DNA of 48,631 nucleotides from Desulfovibrio cuneatus DSM 11391 (GCF_000430005.1 NZ_AUCY01000026.1:1-48631), one strand, 5' to 3'. Positions 17,047-25,452 are shown, counted from the first letter of the stretch. Numbers and translations are program-made. Notes: generated by a model from the sequence alone, not told the origin.

Positions 17047-17546
17047 CAATTTACCCCGGCACGTTTGACCCGCTTACCAGCGGGCACGTGAGCCTTATTC
17101 GCCGGGCATGCGAAATTTTTGACCACGTGGTGGTGGCTGTTGCCAACGACACCCCTAAAAGCCCGTTGTTTACCATTGAAGAACGGGTGAACATGGCGGC
17201 AGAGGTGTTTACGGGCAACACGCAGGTTACGGTGGAACCGTTTTCCGGCCTGCTGGTAGACTATGTAGACCGCAAGGGCGCGCGCGTTATTGTGCGCGGG
17301 CTGCGGGCTGTTTCCGACTTTGAGTATGAATTCCAGCTTGCCCTGATGAACCGCAAGCTGAAACGCCACGTGCAAACCGTGTTCCTGATGACCGATTACC
17401 AGTGGCTGTACATTAGTTCCACCATTGTAAAAGCCGCCGCAAAACTGGGGGGGGATATACGCGAACTTGTGCCAGACCCGGTGTACCGCCGGTTGCGCCA
17501 AAAGTTTGGGTACCCTTACCCGTTACACACCTCGTGTGAATCCTGA
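17025..17546 (+). CDS. coaD: Phosphopantetheine adenylyltransferase
   Basis: Penultimate step of coenzyme A synthesis: transfers AMP from ATP to 4'-phosphopantetheine. The 173-aa product shows the nucleotidyltransferase (T/H)xGH motif in YPGTFDPLTSGH, the central VRGLRAVSDFEYEFQLALMN and the C-terminal YISSTIVKAAAKLGGD, all diagnostic of CoaD. Its ATG lies 22 nt inside the end of rsmD, so expression is probably coupled to rsmD translation. miaA follows after 5 nt. Confidence 0.97.
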   Translation: MGSEPTVAIYPGTFDPLTSGHVSLIRRACEIFDHVVVAVANDTPKSPLFTIEERVNMAAEVFTGNTQVTVEPFSGLLVDYVDRKGARVIVRGLRAVSDFEYEFQLALMNRKLKRHVQTVFLMTDYQWLYISSTIVKAAAKLGGDIRELVPDPVYRRLRQKFGYPYPLHTSCES

Positions 17547-17551
17547 TTTCC

Positions 17552-18514
17552 ATGATGACACAATCTGCTCCTTCATCCTCTTCTGCCCTGCTTGTGCCGT
17601 GTCTTCTTGGCCCTACAGGTGCCGGTAAAACATCCCTTGCCCTGGAACTTGCCCGGCGCTGGCCTGTGAGCATTATCAATGCAGACTCACGGCAAGTGTA
17701 CCACGATTTCCCCATTATCACTGCCCAGCCCACAGCGGAAGAACAGGCCGCCTGCCCGCATTTTTTGTATGGTTTTCTGGAAAGCCAGGGGAAAATCAGT
17801 GCAGGTGCTTATGCCCGCATGGCCCGTGAACGCATTCTGGAAGAAGCCGCTAAAGGCCGCCTGCCTGTACTGGTGGGGGGGACTGGCCTGTATATTCAAA
17901 CCCTGTTTGACGGCATTGCCCCCATCCCCCCTGTTTCCCCAGCCATTGCTGCCCACTGGCAAGTACGCTGCAAGGAAGAAGGCAGCCATGCCCTGCACGC
18001 GGAACTGGCCACGGTAGACCCGGACTACGCCGCCAAAATTCACCCCAACGACAGGCAACGCATCACTCGCGGGCTGGAAGTGTGGCAGGCCACAGGCAAA
18101 CCACTTAGCTGGTGGCACAGCCAGCATGTGCGCCCCACAGACTTTACCCCGGTGAAAATTGGCCTGACCTTGCCCCTGGCAGAGCTGGAACCCATTCTGG
18201 AAAAGCGCATTACCCTGATGCTGGAAGCCGGGGCGCTGGACGAAGCCAAAAACGCCCTTACGCTGTGCGACGACCCCGAAGCTCCAGGGTGGTCGGGCAT
18301 TGGCTGCCGGGAACTGTACGACCACATTATCGGGCACACCACCCTGGAAGAATGCCGCGCCCTGTGGCTGAAAAACACACGGGCCTATGCCAAACGGCAA
18401 ATGACCTGGTTCCGCCGGGAAGAAGATGTGCGCTGGTTTGCCCCAGGCCAAGTGGAAGCCGCAGTGATGTACGCTGCCAATTGCCTTGCGGCAGCGGAAA
18501 AGGGGAATGGGTAG
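17552..18514 (+). CDS. miaA: tRNA dimethylallyltransferase
   Basis: Adds an isopentenyl group to A37 of tRNAs that read UNN codons. The 320-aa product has the P-loop LLGPTGAGKTSLA, the substrate-binding NADSRQVYHDFPI, VLVGGTGLYIQTLFDG, and the C-terminal QMTWFRREEDVRWF, all characteristic. It starts 5 nt after coaD. Two adjacent ATG codons make the exact start ambiguous by one residue. The stop codon is directly followed by a short family B repeat fragment. Confidence 0.96.
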   Translation: MMTQSAPSSSSALLVPCLLGPTGAGKTSLALELARRWPVSIINADSRQVYHDFPIITAQPTAEEQAACPHFLYGFLESQGKISAGAYARMARERILEEAAKGRLPVLVGGTGLYIQTLFDGIAPIPPVSPAIAAHWQVRCKEEGSHALHAELATVDPDYAAKIHPNDRQRITRGLEVWQATGKPLSWWHSQHVRPTDFTPVKIGLTLPLAELEPILEKRITLMLEAGALDEAKNALTLCDDPEAPGWSGIGCRELYDHIIGHTTLEECRALWLKNTRAYAKRQMTWFRREEDVRWFAPGQVEAAVMYAANCLAAAEKGNG

Positions 18515-18573
18515 GCACGCTGATTTTTTCCGTTTGGCCACGTTACTCGCTTTATTTGGGGAAGGTGTTTCCC
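18514..18573. repeat. Partial family B repeat after miaA
   Basis: Directly after the miaA TAG comes GCACGCTGATTTTTTCCGTTTGGC, written here only to show its parts: ACGCTGATTTTTT and CCGTTTGGC match the arm of the element at 11796-11923. A GTGTTTCCC at the far end may be the remnant of the second arm. Confidence 0.55.
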
Positions 18574-18601
18574 AAGAGTAATCAATACTCCCTATTGCAC
18601 A

Positions 18602-19531
18602 ATGGTCTCAATTCGGGGCGGGAACATGCTGCACTGCAAAGCACTTTCGGCGGACGCACGGCTTTTGGAGGCCCTGCACCAAAGGCAGGCCACAGGAGTG
18701 GTGTTAAGCGTGTTTACGCGGGCTATGAACGTGCTGTGGACACATGACGGCGTTACAGCACCCGACGCCCTGGTGGCTCTTGTGGGTGCGCAGGGCGAAC
18801 TTGGCCCCAATGTGGTACAGGTGGATGCAAGCAGTTTTGAGCAATGGCCTGTGGCCCCGCAGGCTGCGGTGCAGTATATACCCCATTGCCTGCATGTGGG
18901 CCGCGGTGCCCAGGCTGTAGTTGTGGACATGGCCCACGCGCAGCCCTGGCAACAGCCCGTTCTTGTGTATCCTCAAAACTCCCAAACGTTACAGAGAAAT
19001 CTTACAGAGGTGTTGTGGCCCGCTTTGGAGGCCACCAAGCCGGAAGGTGAAATTTCTGCCATACAGGTGCATACTCAGCAGCGTTTAAGGCAGGGTATAC
19101 AAGGGTTGGCGCAAAGCCTTGTGCAAGGGGATGAAGCGGCGGCCTTGACCAGTGCCAAGGGGCTTTTGGGTTTGGGCATGGGGCTGACACCAGCCGGGGA
19201 CGACATGCTGCTGGGGCTCTTCGCCGTGTGCACCGTGTGCAATTGCCCGCTTTCGCGTTGGCAGCCTTTTTTTGCGCAGGTGGCGCACCTTTCGCGCAGT
19301 GCCACCAATGTTATCAGCAGTGCCGGGGTGGAACATGCTGCCCATGGCAGAATGCGGGCCAGCCTTGCCGCCCTGGTGCATGCCCTTATGCATGGCTCAC
19401 AAGAAGAGTGCCGCCAGTGCCTGGAGCTTGTGCTGGACATTGGGTCTTCCTCTGGCAGGGACATGGCCGTGGGCATGGCTTATGGGTGTGCGGTGTGCCT
19501 TGGGGGGTGGGGTGGGCCAGAGCCTTGTTGA
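18602..19531 (+). CDS. DUF2877 protein (AllH/YlbF-like)
   Basis: A 309-aa cytoplasmic protein with the DUF2877 signature GLGMGLTPAGDDMLLGLFA (about residues 192-210) and the C-terminal GSSSGRDMAVGMAYG. This family includes AllH (YlbF), one of three subunits of the enterobacterial AllFGH enzyme linked to oxamate/carbamoyl phosphate metabolism in allantoin breakdown. No AllF/FdrA or AllG neighbour is present here, so the role may differ. ATGs occur at 18602 and 18626; neither has a strong ribosome-binding site, and the longer is kept. Confidence 0.75.
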   Translation: MVSIRGGNMLHCKALSADARLLEALHQRQATGVVLSVFTRAMNVLWTHDGVTAPDALVALVGAQGELGPNVVQVDASSFEQWPVAPQAAVQYIPHCLHVGRGAQAVVVDMAHAQPWQQPVLVYPQNSQTLQRNLTEVLWPALEATKPEGEISAIQVHTQQRLRQGIQGLAQSLVQGDEAAALTSAKGLLGLGMGLTPAGDDMLLGLFAVCTVCNCPLSRWQPFFAQVAHLSRSATNVISSAGVEHAAHGRMRASLAALVHALMHGSQEECRQCLELVLDIGSSSGRDMAVGMAYGCAVCLGGWGGPEPC

Positions 19532-19579
19532 GGGAACAAACGACATTTTTTAGCATTGCTCTTTGCAAGATTTTTCTGA

Positions 19580-19621
19580 CAACAAAAAACGCACCGTATT
19601 GCTACGGTGCGTTTTTTGTTG
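19580..19621. terminator. Bidirectional intrinsic terminator
   Basis: A perfect 19-bp stem (19580-19598 with 19603-19621) with loop TTGC, GC-rich at the top and with A-run/T-run flanks. It separates the convergent DUF2877 and DUF4254 genes. Confidence 0.92.
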
Positions 19622-19639
19622 TTGCTTATTTTTTGTACC

Positions 19640-20281
19640 TTACTTCCCCGCTGCCTTGTACAGTTCCGGGTTCAGGCTGGGGTCGTTGTACATTTTGCAC
19701 TGGTGGTACACCATGGGGGTTTTGCGCCCTTCCCGGTATTCTTCCAGCAGGCCCAGCACAGCACGTTCCAGGGCGGCGCGTTGCTGCACAAGGGTTTCCA
19801 GCTTTTTGGTGCAGTTGGCCTTGTGTTCTGGCCCCACATCGGTGCGCAGAGTTTGTTCTTCCATGTGGTATACCTTCAGGGCCAGAATGGACAAGCGGTC
19901 CACTGCCATACCCAGGGTTTCCGTATTCAGGCCGGGGTTATGGGTGCGGGGCAGGGCCGGGGTCATCAGGGTGGTCAGGCAGGTGTCCACCTTTTCCATC
20001 AGGTCGTTGCGGCGCTGGTTCAGGCCGTCAATGGTGCGTTTGCACTTGGCAATAACGGTGTCGTCCACGTCGGTGCGGCGGGCGGTGTCTTCCACATGCC
20101 ACAGGCGAAAGTTGTACTGGTGCTGCGCCAGAATAAGCTGGGGCAGGTTTGCCAGGGTGGCTTCTTCCGTAAAGGGCACGTCTGCTGCTTCTGCCTTATG
20201 CCACTGGGCAGTGGCGGTGGCCTGCTGGGTAAAGCAGGCGGGCAGGGCGTGGCAAAGGGCAAAAAATATGTCAGTACTCAT
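19640..20281 (-). CDS. DUF4254 family protein
   Basis: A 213-aa soluble helical protein with the family's marks HQYNFRLWHVEDTARRTD and GMAVDRLSILALKVYHM. The function of DUF4254 is not established. Family members often sit beside glycosyltransferase or LPS-core genes (recollection of family context). Here its ATG overlaps the stop of the upstream ARMT1-like gene by 4 nt (20278-20281), which points to translational coupling and possibly to a joint function. Confidence 0.8.
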   Translation of the reverse strand: MSTDIFFALCHALPACFTQQATATAQWHKAEAADVPFTEEATLANLPQLILAQHQYNFRLWHVEDTARRTDVDDTVIAKCKRTIDGLNQRRNDLMEKVDTCLTTLMTPALPRTHNPGLNTETLGMAVDRLSILALKVYHMEEQTLRTDVGPEHKANCTKKLETLVQQRAALERAVLGLLEEYREGRKTPMVYHQCKMYNDPSLNPELYKAAGK

Positions 20282-22029
20282 GTGTCTGTCCTTGTAAGAG
20301 TGGCATCGTAGTATTTGCCAACACCGTATTCGTTACGCCGGAAGAACCGTTCCGGCGAAGGGCCAATAATTTGCAGTTCCGGGTGTTTGCGCTGCACTTC
20401 CAGGGCAATGTGCATTTCTTTGGTGCAGCCTGTGGAAAAGGTGGCGTCTTTGCCGGACCAAACCGAAGGCACCTTGCGCCCCAGCAGGGCAAAGCTGGCT
20501 TCAATGTCGGGCACGGTTTGAAAGCGCCATACATCTAAAAGGCCACTGCGTTGCACATTTTCCCACATATACATCAGGTCGTCGCCGTCCATGCCTTCCA
20601 CAAAGTGTTCGGCAGGGTTGATAATAAATGTGCCTTCCATGCGGCTTCGCAGGCTTTCCACAAAGGTGTTTACCAGGGTAATGGCAACGTCGGTTTGCCC
20701 AGGAATGGAGCCAATAACAGCGCTGTAGAACATAACTGTTTTCCCCTGTGCGCGCGCTGCACGCATGGCATCGGTTATTTCCTTGGCCTTGGCAAGCAGG
20801 TTTTTTTCGGAAAACTTGTGGGCCCATTCTGCCCTGGGCTTGGCCTGCACCGCAAAGGTGCCGTCCTGGTTGCGCCAAAAGGCCAGAATATCTCTGGTAA
20901 ACAAGTGGCTAGATTCCATTAAAATTTCTTTGTTGCGGCGGCCCTTGGCCAGAATCAGGTCGCATTCTTTCCAGGCCCTGGCAAAGGCCACGCTGGTACG
21001 GTACAGGTTCAGTTGTTCTGATGTTCCATCGGAAATAATCAGAAAACGGTGTTCACGCAGCAATTGCAGCAGTTCGTTTTTGCTCACGGTGTTGTGGTCC
21101 AGCACGTGGGCTGCCCCCAGTGCTTTTTTGATCACCGGGTCGTCTTCCAAGTCCCACAAGGTAAGGGCCTTGAAGTAGAAAAATTCCTTGAGAGCCAACA
21201 CCACTTCATGCCCCTGGCGCAGCAAGGTGCGTATCAGGGCAAGGTCAAACATAATGCCCCCAGCCACATCGGGAATAAACAGAATGCGCTTGCGTTCCTC
21301 GCTGCCCTGGCTGAGTAAGGTGCGCACACAGGCTATATTCTGCGCTGCTTGGGCTACTTCCTGTTCCAGCACAGTGCTGGGCACGGTGCTTGTCCACAGG
21401 GTGTCCAGGGTGGAAAGGCGCATCAGGCGTGTGGTTTCCGCCATGTCCAGTTCCTGGCGCATGCCGGAAAGGCTGAGGCTGGTGGGGTTTTCCATGGCGG
21501 GAAACGCGTTGACTGCCTGCTGGAATTCAGACGACTGCAACACTTGCTCTGCCTTGGCATTGGCCAGGCGTTTTTTGGCGGCAAAGGGGTCTAAGATGCC
21601 GCATTTGGTCAGCACCACCTTCACCAGGCGCTTTACCAGGCGTGAAGGCAGCAGCATGCGGGCGTTAAGGTATTGCCGGAAGCGGTAACGGCACAGGCTG
21701 AGCACCCTGCGTTTTTCCTGTTTGCTTAAATCGTGCCGATAAATAAGGCGCACAATGAAGAGCCATGATTTTTTATAGGCATCCACAAGGCCGGTTTGTT
21801 CGGCACGGGTATACATTTGGGTAAACAGGGCGTCGCTGCACGGCAAATACACCTGCCCTTCCTGTAAGGCTACCATAAAGCGAAGCTGCGCCGCAGAAGC
21901 CACAATGGATGGGTTGGTGAGGTATTCAATATTATTTTCAGTGAGGAAATGGTACACCCACGCTTCAAGCTGCGGGTCTTCCCCCATGGTAATGTCTGCT
22001 ACACTGGTAACTGCCGGTAACCGTGCCAT
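20278..22029 (-). CDS. ARMT1-like (DUF89-type) domain protein, large
   Basis: A 583-aa cytoplasmic protein. The middle section resembles the ARMT1/DUF89 metal-dependent phosphatase fold: ILFIPDVAGGIMFDLALIRTL, HEVVLALKEF, LIISDGT and DLILAKGRRNKEIL are the counterparts of the family's Asp-Asn and KG-N motifs. The usual DNAGE is DVAGG here, so a catalytic residue may be missing. The N-terminal 220 residues and the C-terminal 100 residues are not recognised. AAGGAG lies about 8 nt before the ATG. It is coupled to the DUF4254 gene and lies downstream of nadK. Confidence 0.65.
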   Translation of the reverse strand: MARLPAVTSVADITMGEDPQLEAWVYHFLTENNIEYLTNPSIVASAAQLRFMVALQEGQVYLPCSDALFTQMYTRAEQTGLVDAYKKSWLFIVRLIYRHDLSKQEKRRVLSLCRYRFRQYLNARMLLPSRLVKRLVKVVLTKCGILDPFAAKKRLANAKAEQVLQSSEFQQAVNAFPAMENPTSLSLSGMRQELDMAETTRLMRLSTLDTLWTSTVPSTVLEQEVAQAAQNIACVRTLLSQGSEERKRILFIPDVAGGIMFDLALIRTLLRQGHEVVLALKEFFYFKALTLWDLEDDPVIKKALGAAHVLDHNTVSKNELLQLLREHRFLIISDGTSEQLNLYRTSVAFARAWKECDLILAKGRRNKEILMESSHLFTRDILAFWRNQDGTFAVQAKPRAEWAHKFSEKNLLAKAKEITDAMRAARAQGKTVMFYSAVIGSIPGQTDVAITLVNTFVESLRSRMEGTFIINPAEHFVEGMDGDDLMYMWENVQRSGLLDVWRFQTVPDIEASFALLGRKVPSVWSGKDATFSTGCTKEMHIALEVQRKHPELQIIGPSPERFFRRNEYGVGKYYDATLTRTDT

Positions 22030-22114
22030 AAAGGCTCCTTATAAGAGTATTGCGCACTGAAGTTTATTAACTATTATTTAGGGAGGGGCGCACGGATTTA
22101 CTGGCGTTTCTCTA

Positions 22115-22957
22115 TTACCCCCGCACAAATCCGGCGGAGGCTAACCGCTCAAAATAGCCTGAATAGCCAAAGTGGGCCAGGTGCATGCGCCCGGGTATGC
22201 CGCGCACGCACAAGGTGTCGCCGGGGTGCAGTTCATGCACTTCTTGTCCATCCAGGGTTAAAAACACTTCCACCCCGGTAGCCTGCACGGTGATGCACAG
22301 GGAATTGTGGGCGCTAAGCACCAGGGGCGGAAACCCGCATAAAAAAGGACAAATGGCAGTGGCTACATACGCATTCAGCCCGGTGGCAAGCAGTGGCCCC
22401 CCGGCGGAACTTGCATAGCCAGTGGAACCCGTGGGGGTGGAAGCCACCAGCCCGTCGGAACGCAGGTTCACCATGTGGCATCCGTCCACTTCAAGGCTAA
22501 GGGGCACAAGGCGGGCCAGTTTGCCACGGGTAAGTACCACGTCGTTCACCACTTCCCCGCGCAAGGCAGTGCTGTTGCCCCGCTGCACTTCATAATGCAG
22601 GGTCATGCGCTGTTCTGTGGTAGTGGCACCTGCCATGGCCTCTTCCAGGCCTGCCAGCCATGTGGCAGGGGAAAGTTCTGCCAAAAAGCCCACCTTGCCA
22701 AAATTGACCCCGGCCACAGGTATGCCCCTGCCAAGAAGCCGCCGCAGCACGGAAACAATGGTGCCGTCGCCCCCAAACACAAGGGCCATGCCAGCATCTG
22801 GCACCGGGGCACCGGCAAGGAGGTCGGCATGGGAAAGGGCCGTTACCTCAACGCCACGCTCTGCAAGCCAGGCAAAGGCCTGCCTGCCAGCTTCTTCAGC
22901 GGCGGTATTTTCCCGTTTGGTAATAAGAACGAAGGAGGAAACAGGAGCGTGCTGCAT
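22115..22957 (-). CDS. nadK: NAD kinase
   Basis: Phosphorylates NAD+ to NADP+. The 280-aa product has GGDGT (residues 62-66), the NDVVL motif, and TPTGSTGYASSAGGP where most family members have TPTGSTAY. The C-terminal beta-sandwich ends in a normal position. It starts 11 nt after the small membrane protein gene, in the same direction, so the two are probably cotranscribed. The ARMT1-like gene follows after 85 bp. Confidence 0.95.
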   Translation of the reverse strand: MQHAPVSSFVLITKRENTAAEEAGRQAFAWLAERGVEVTALSHADLLAGAPVPDAGMALVFGGDGTIVSVLRRLLGRGIPVAGVNFGKVGFLAELSPATWLAGLEEAMAGATTTEQRMTLHYEVQRGNSTALRGEVVNDVVLTRGKLARLVPLSLEVDGCHMVNLRSDGLVASTPTGSTGYASSAGGPLLATGLNAYVATAICPFLCGFPPLVLSAHNSLCITVQATGVEVFLTLDGQEVHELHPGDTLCVRGIPGRMHLAHFGYSGYFERLASAGFVRG

Positions 22958-22968
22958 GGCTACCCCGG

Positions 22969-23379
22969 CTACTTTAATTCAAGCACAGGGGCAGAAGTTT
23001 TGGGGGCAACACCCGGTTTTTCCGGGGTAGTGCCCAAGGTGCCAATGTCCAGGGAGGCAAAAGAACCGCCCATGGGGGGCTGCTGCGCCGCCGGGGGGGT
23101 GTACGGGGTGAACAGTTCTGTCACGTCCTGGGGAAAGTCGTCCGGCTTTGGTGGCGCGGCCTGTTCCATTGCACCCTCTGCCGCAAGGCGCATCAGGTAG
23201 TGAATGTCCATAAGCTGGCGGTCTACGTCTGCCAGGGTGGCTTGCTGTTGCTTGAACAGTTCTTTCATCAGGGTTGTTTGCTGGGAAAGAGCCCGTAAAA
23301 TGAAAAGAAACATGACAAATATGCCCACAAAGCCCAGCAGCACCATGAACATAAGCGAAACTGTGGCGTTTTCAAACAT
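22969..23379 (-). CDS. Small single-span membrane protein
   Basis: A 136-aa protein of unknown function. Residues about 8-30 form a hydrophobic transmembrane segment (MFMVLLGFVGIFVMFLFI). A coiled-coil stretch follows (about 32-75, QQTTLMKELFKQQQATLADVDRQL), then a Pro-rich, probably disordered tail. It resembles small envelope or polar scaffold proteins only in general layout. AAGGA lies about 7 nt before the ATG. Its position 11 nt before nadK suggests a shared transcript, not a shared function. Confidence 0.75.
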   Translation of the reverse strand: MFENATVSLMFMVLLGFVGIFVMFLFILRALSQQTTLMKELFKQQQATLADVDRQLMDIHYLMRLAAEGAMEQAAPPKPDDFPQDVTELFTPYTPPAAQQPPMGGSFASLDIGTLGTTPEKPGVAPKTSAPVLELK

Positions 23380-23670
23380 GAGGTATTCCTTGCAAAAGGG
23401 GCAGCCTGATAGCTGCCAAAAGATGTTGGCAACGGCGCAAACGCACGTAGTTGTATTTAAAAATAGGGCAATGGGCAGGCTTTTGTAAAAGCGCGTGGAG
23501 CCAGTATGTGTGTTTTTTAGAGACTAGGTAGAATAACACACAACATGTAGCGACACAATAATACCCATACGCTTTGTCCCGGGTGGTAGTGTACTGGTTG
23601 CCTTGCATGTTCCCCATAAAAAATGCCGCCTGGCAAGCAGGCGGCACTGAACCCTGTAGTACCCTGGAGG
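23380..23670. other. Intergenic region between the nadK operon and ridA
   Basis: About 290 bp. It contains the ridA terminator (23616-23646) and presumably the promoter of the nadK operon. I see no gene. Confidence 0.4.
23616..23646 (-). terminator. Intrinsic terminator of ridA
   Basis: A perfect stem TGCCGCCTG/CAGGCGGCA (23624-23632 with 23638-23646), loop of 5 nt, followed on the minus strand by a T-rich run (23616-23623). Confidence 0.88.
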
Positions 23671-24048
23671 TTACTTTACAGCAATGGCTTCAATTTCTAC
23701 CAAAGCGTCTTTGGGCAGGCGGGCTACTTGCACGCAGCTACGAGCAGGGTAGGGTGCGGCAAAGAAAGACTGGTATACTTCGTTAATGGCAGCAAAGTGG
23801 GCCAGGTCTTGCACGAATACCGTTACTTTGATCACTTTTTCCATGGAAGAACCAGCAGCTTCCAGCACGGCCTTTACGTTGGTAAGGGACACTTTGGCCT
23901 GTTCGGCTGGGTCTGCGGGCATTTCGCCAGTAGCCGCCACAATGGGGAGCTGGCCAGAAGTAAATACCATGGAACCGCTGGTAATACCTTGGGAATATGG
24001 GCCAATGGCGGCGGGGGCCTTTTCAGTGTTAATCTGTGTTTTAGGCAT
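23671..24048 (-). CDS. ridA: Reactive intermediate/imine deaminase RidA
   Basis: Hydrolyses reactive enamine/imine intermediates released by PLP enzymes such as threonine dehydratase. The 125-aa length is typical. The family pattern is complete: IGPYSQGI at the N-terminus, FTSGQLP, and the C-terminal PARSCVQVARLPKDALVEIE, which carries the Arg that binds the substrate carboxylate. A perfect inverted repeat 75 bp upstream (24123-24150) may be an operator. Confidence 0.95.
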   Translation of the reverse strand: MPKTQINTEKAPAAIGPYSQGITSGSMVFTSGQLPIVAATGEMPADPAEQAKVSLTNVKAVLEAAGSSMEKVIKVTVFVQDLAHFAAINEVYQSFFAAPYPARSCVQVARLPKDALVEIEAIAVK

Positions 24049-24556
24049 GGTTTTCTCCCGTTTTCCTGAAATGTTACAGGCAGTGCACTGCTGTGCAGCG
24101 CAGGCTGCCCTTTTCTGGGGAAGAGTTGATTAATTGGTACTAATCAACTCCAAGCCCAAACAAGCGGAAATCCACTTGCTTGGGAAAGTCGCATAATCCA
24201 GTTATTGTAGCGAAGAAGAGAATTCTCCGTATTGCCGGATTATGGTCTTATGACTGCGTAAAAAGACCTGAGAAAACACATCATCAGTGTTTCCTTAGCT
24301 ATTCACGGTAACATTACCTTATTCACGGGGTCAAGGGTATGGTAAACGTGTTTTTGCGTCTTTGTATGGAGTTTAAGGTTTATTCTTTTTGCATATGCTG
24401 GTATAGTTTTGGGACTGGAGTGAAAACGCCAGAGCAAGGGTTGCACCCGTTTCTGTTTTGCCTCCGTTTTTTTCAAGGCAGGTAGGAACAGTAACGAAAT
24501 GTATGTGTTGCGGGTGCTTCTCCTTTACAAACCCTACACGGTAAGGAGAATTTATT
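24049..24556. other. Intergenic region between divergent ridA and cytochrome genes
   Basis: About 508 bp without a supported gene. It contains the inverted repeat at 24123-24150, a weaker one (CATAATCC at 24192-24199 with GGATTATG at 24237-24244), and a short family B-like remnant (CAGTGTTTCC near 24284-24293). Confidence 0.45.
24123..24150. promoter_or_regulatory. Perfect inverted repeat upstream of ridA, candidate operator
   Basis: GAGTTGATTA (24123-24132) is the exact inverse complement of TAATCAACTC (24141-24150), 8 nt apart. It has the size of a dimeric regulator site and lies 75 bp from the ridA start. No T-run follows on either strand, which argues against a terminator. Confidence 0.5.
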
Positions 24557-24859
24557 ATGAAAAAATTGACAGCCGTCTTCATGTTTATGTTTGTGGCCTT
24601 TTTGGGCAGCCATGCCATGGCAGCCACGGGTGAGGAACTGTACAAGTCTTGCGCTGGGTGCCACGGGGCTGATGGCAGCAAACCCACAGGCGGGTCAACT
24701 GCACTGCGTGGGCAAAGCGCTGATGAATTGCTACGCAAAATGAATGGCTACCTGGATGGCTCCTTCGGTGGTGAAAAAAAGAATGTGATGATGAACATTC
24801 TGAAAAAACACACCCCTGAAGATTTGAAAATGCTTGCCGACCACATTAGCAAGCTGTAG
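24557..24859 (+). CDS. Cytochrome c-553, periplasmic monoheme
   Basis: A 100-aa exported electron carrier. A signal peptide (residues 1-22, ending SHAMA) precedes a mature domain that starts ATGEELYKSCAGCHGADGSK. Heme is attached at CAGCH (Cys32, Cys35, His36), and the Met-rich stretch NVMMNIL carries the probable distal Met ligand. The whole mature sequence, including SADELLRKMNGYLDGSFGGEKK and the ADHISKL end, closely follows Desulfovibrio cytochrome c-553, a proposed partner of formate dehydrogenase or lactate oxidation. AAGGAG lies 8 nt before the ATG. It is monocistronic. Confidence 0.93.
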   Translation: MKKLTAVFMFMFVAFLGSHAMAATGEELYKSCAGCHGADGSKPTGGSTALRGQSADELLRKMNGYLDGSFGGEKKNVMMNILKKHTPEDLKMLADHISKL

Positions 24860-24881
24860 TTCTGAGCATAGGAGAATACGA

Positions 24882-24919
24882 CTCCCCGGTGGCATTATGG
24901 CTGCCGGGGAGCTTTTTTT
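24882..24919 (+). terminator. Intrinsic terminator of the cytochrome gene
   Basis: Stem CTCCCCGG/CCGGGGAG (24882-24889 with 24904-24911) followed by C and seven T residues. Confidence 0.9.
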
Positions 24920-25143
24920 GAGCCGCTCACAGGGGGGTATCCAAGAGGTGGACTGCGGCCAAGGAAAATGGCACTACCCGTGAATGAGGAACGCGTTGCA
25001 AATTATGCGGAATCTTCCAGGGCGCGGCCCGGCATGAAAGACAATACACTGCCGAACCAACGCGCACAAAGGATATACGTAAACAATGGGGAACGTACTG
25101 CCTTTTCGCTGATTTATTTTTCTTATTTTCTTGCCAAAACATA

Positions 25144-25172
25144 TTGACCTTCTCGGCTGCATCATGTAAATA
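25144..25172 (+). promoter_or_regulatory. Promoter of tRNA-Glu
   Basis: TTGACC (25144-25149), a 17-nt spacer and TAAATA (25167-25172). This places the transcription start about 20 nt before the tRNA. The 24860-25143 stretch upstream holds only the cytochrome terminator. Confidence 0.6.
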
Positions 25173-25200
25173 CCCTTTTCGCAGCAACGAGCTGCCATGC

Positions 25201-25277
25201 GTCCCCATCGTCTAGCTGGCCCAGGACAACGCCCTTTCACGGCGTCGACAGGGGTTCAAATCCCCTTGGGGACGCCA
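25201..25277 (+). tRNA. tRNA-Glu (anticodon UUC)
   Basis: A complete cloverleaf. The acceptor stem GTCCCCA pairs with TGGGGAC (25267-25273). The anticodon loop CTTTCAC carries TTC, and the T arm is AGGGG-TTCAAAT-CCCCT. The 3' CCA is encoded (25275-25277). The integrase gene just downstream makes its 3' end the likely integration site of the adjacent element. Confidence 0.97.
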
Positions 25278-25351
25278 AGTGATTCCAAGAGGTTATGTAA
25301 ATTTCCTCAAAACATATTCTCCGGGGTTAGTGCCTGGGGTTAGTTTCTCGG

Positions 25352-25392
25352 AAAAAGGCTCTTGAAGTACTACTTCAGGAGCCTTTTCTTTT
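25352..25392. terminator. Hairpin terminator after tRNA-Glu
   Basis: A 13-bp stem with one G-T pair (GGCTCTTGAAGTA from 25357, complement ending at 25383), with an A-run before it and TTTTCTTTT after it. It can serve the tRNA on the plus strand and the integrase on the minus strand. Confidence 0.85.
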
Positions 25393-25452
25393 GCCTAGAG
25401 AATTCCATGTGGAACCTGTGTTTTGATTGAGGGCTTTCCCTTTTCCACCGGC

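Noticed and set aside
25034-25147. 37-codon frame before tRNA-Glu
   Set aside because: No ribosome-binding site, and it overlaps the tRNA promoter.
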